Shown: positions 41,297 through 41,682 of the stretch, in pieces
Position numbering within the stretch: position 1 is the first letter of the stretch
How the letters are laid out: every line of letters begins with the position of its first letter
NCBI GenBank assembly: GCA_964408805.1
Contig: CAYPAV010000029.1
Location: 1 to 41,682 of the forward strand
DNA length: 41,682 bases
Source: CAYPAV01 sp964408805
GTDB lineage: Bacteria > Pseudomonadota > Alphaproteobacteria > UBA8366
Direction of reading: 5' to 3'
Notes under the pieces: model-generated
The model's input: the letters and a program-made list of their open reading frames with translations, nothing else
Databases searched by the model: none
Told to the model about the DNA's origin: nothing
Program-made: the position numbers and the translations under genes

Positions 41297-41682
41297 CTAC
41301 CGCTGCCGCACGGCCCCCGTCTCCGCCAGCGCCGCGATCTCCTCGCCGCCGAAGCCCCAATCGGCCAGGGCTTCCTCGGTGTGTTCGCCCGCATGGGCGC
41401 AACCCCGCGAGGTTTCCGTGGGCGTGCGGACGAATTTCGGGGCGGGGCCCGGCTGGGGGACGTCGTCAAGGTTGATGAAGCTTCCGCGGTGGACGTTTTG
41501 GTGGTGTTTGATCGCCTCGCTCGGGCGCAGCACCGGGGCGAAGCAGATGTCCTTCTGCTCCATGATCTCGGTCCACTCGTTACGGGTCTTGGTCTTGAAG
41601 ATCCCGGCCAGCTTCTCGCGCATCATTGGCCAATTGTCGCGGTCGGTCTGGGCCGGCAGATTGGCGTCGCCGAGGCCCACGG
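41297..41682 (-). CDS. CaiB/BaiF family CoA-transferase, C-terminal part (partial)
   Basis: The last 128 or so residues of a class III CoA-transferase (or alpha-methylacyl-CoA racemase); the start lies beyond the window edge. Recognisable features are DNWPMMREKLAGIFKTKTRNEWTEIM, then CFAPVLRPSEAIKHHQNVHRGSFINLDD and PAPKFVRTPT, and the end GFGGEEIAALAETGAV, all typical of the C-terminal region. These cytosolic enzymes move CoA between carboxylic acids or epimerise 2-methylacyl-CoAs. Confidence 0.88.
   Translation of the reverse strand, partial: VGLGDANLPAQTDRDNWPMMREKLAGIFKTKTRNEWTEIMEQKDICFAPVLRPSEAIKHHQNVHRGSFINLDDVPQPGPAPKFVRTPTETSRGCAHAGEHTEEALADWGFGGEEIAALAETGAVRQR

Overview
The window is GC-rich, densely packed DNA that looks like an alphaproteobacterium of the Rhodospirillales or marine/host-associated type. 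That placement is inferred from base composition, gene content (glcB-type malate synthase, DUF6969-like and DUF3892-like proteins, many EamA exporters, DadA-like, GMC and TauD oxidoreductases) and Fnr/FixK-type TTGAT-N4-ATCAA sites. No rRNA, tRNA, CRISPR array or intact insertion sequence was seen.

Layout. 1-5.8 kb is a decayed, partly AT-richer zone: an alpha/beta hydrolase, an orphan DppB-type permease, a family-3 solute-binding protein, a broken paralogue of it, and three copies of a short interspersed repeat with remnants of a small gene. 5.8-10 kb is a four-gene amino-acid unit: DadA-like oxidase, SelA/DgaE-like PLP enzyme with an extra C-terminal domain, RidA, EamA exporter. A four-rhodanese protein faces it. 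11.8-17.2 kb is a glyoxylate-centred unit: malate synthase G, D-2-hydroxyacid dehydrogenase, glycine/gamma-glutamylputrescine-oxidase-like flavoenzyme, EamA exporter. 17.2-21.5 kb (minus strand) is a tightly coupled operon: NeuB-like synthase, SDR, NeuA-like cytidylyltransferase, GMC oxidoreductase. 21.6-28 kb holds a flavodoxin-like protein, a cyclase, an HpaB-like monooxygenase divergent from a MarR regulator, a solute-binding-like protein without signal peptide, a cupin and a formamidase. 28-34 kb holds a Cys-less thiolase with a DUF35 partner, a selenocysteine-containing peroxiredoxin-like protein, a serine-glyoxylate-type aminotransferase, an Old Yellow Enzyme and an enoyl-CoA hydratase. 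34-37 kb holds an M20 hydrolase, a LysR regulator and a PNPOx-like protein. 37-40 kb holds a TauD-type dioxygenase, selD and a DUF6969-like gene with three Fnr/FixK-type sites between them. The end has small and broken genes and the 3' part of a CaiB/BaiF CoA-transferase.

How it fits together. The strongest non-routine signal is the selenium link. The redoxin gene at 29841-30488 has an in-frame TGA exactly where its family has the catalytic Cys (UPYC), followed by a SECIS-like hairpin, and selD (which makes the selenium donor) lies 7.5 kb away. selD and its divergent neighbour carry perfect Fnr/FixK palindromes, suggesting oxygen- or redox-dependent control. Most other genes form small catabolic modules for amino acids, hydroxy acids, amides and acyl-CoAs. 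Several could meet at glyoxylate (malate synthase, hydroxyacid dehydrogenase, glycine-oxidase-like enzyme, serine-glyoxylate aminotransferase), but substrates cannot be read from sequence alone.
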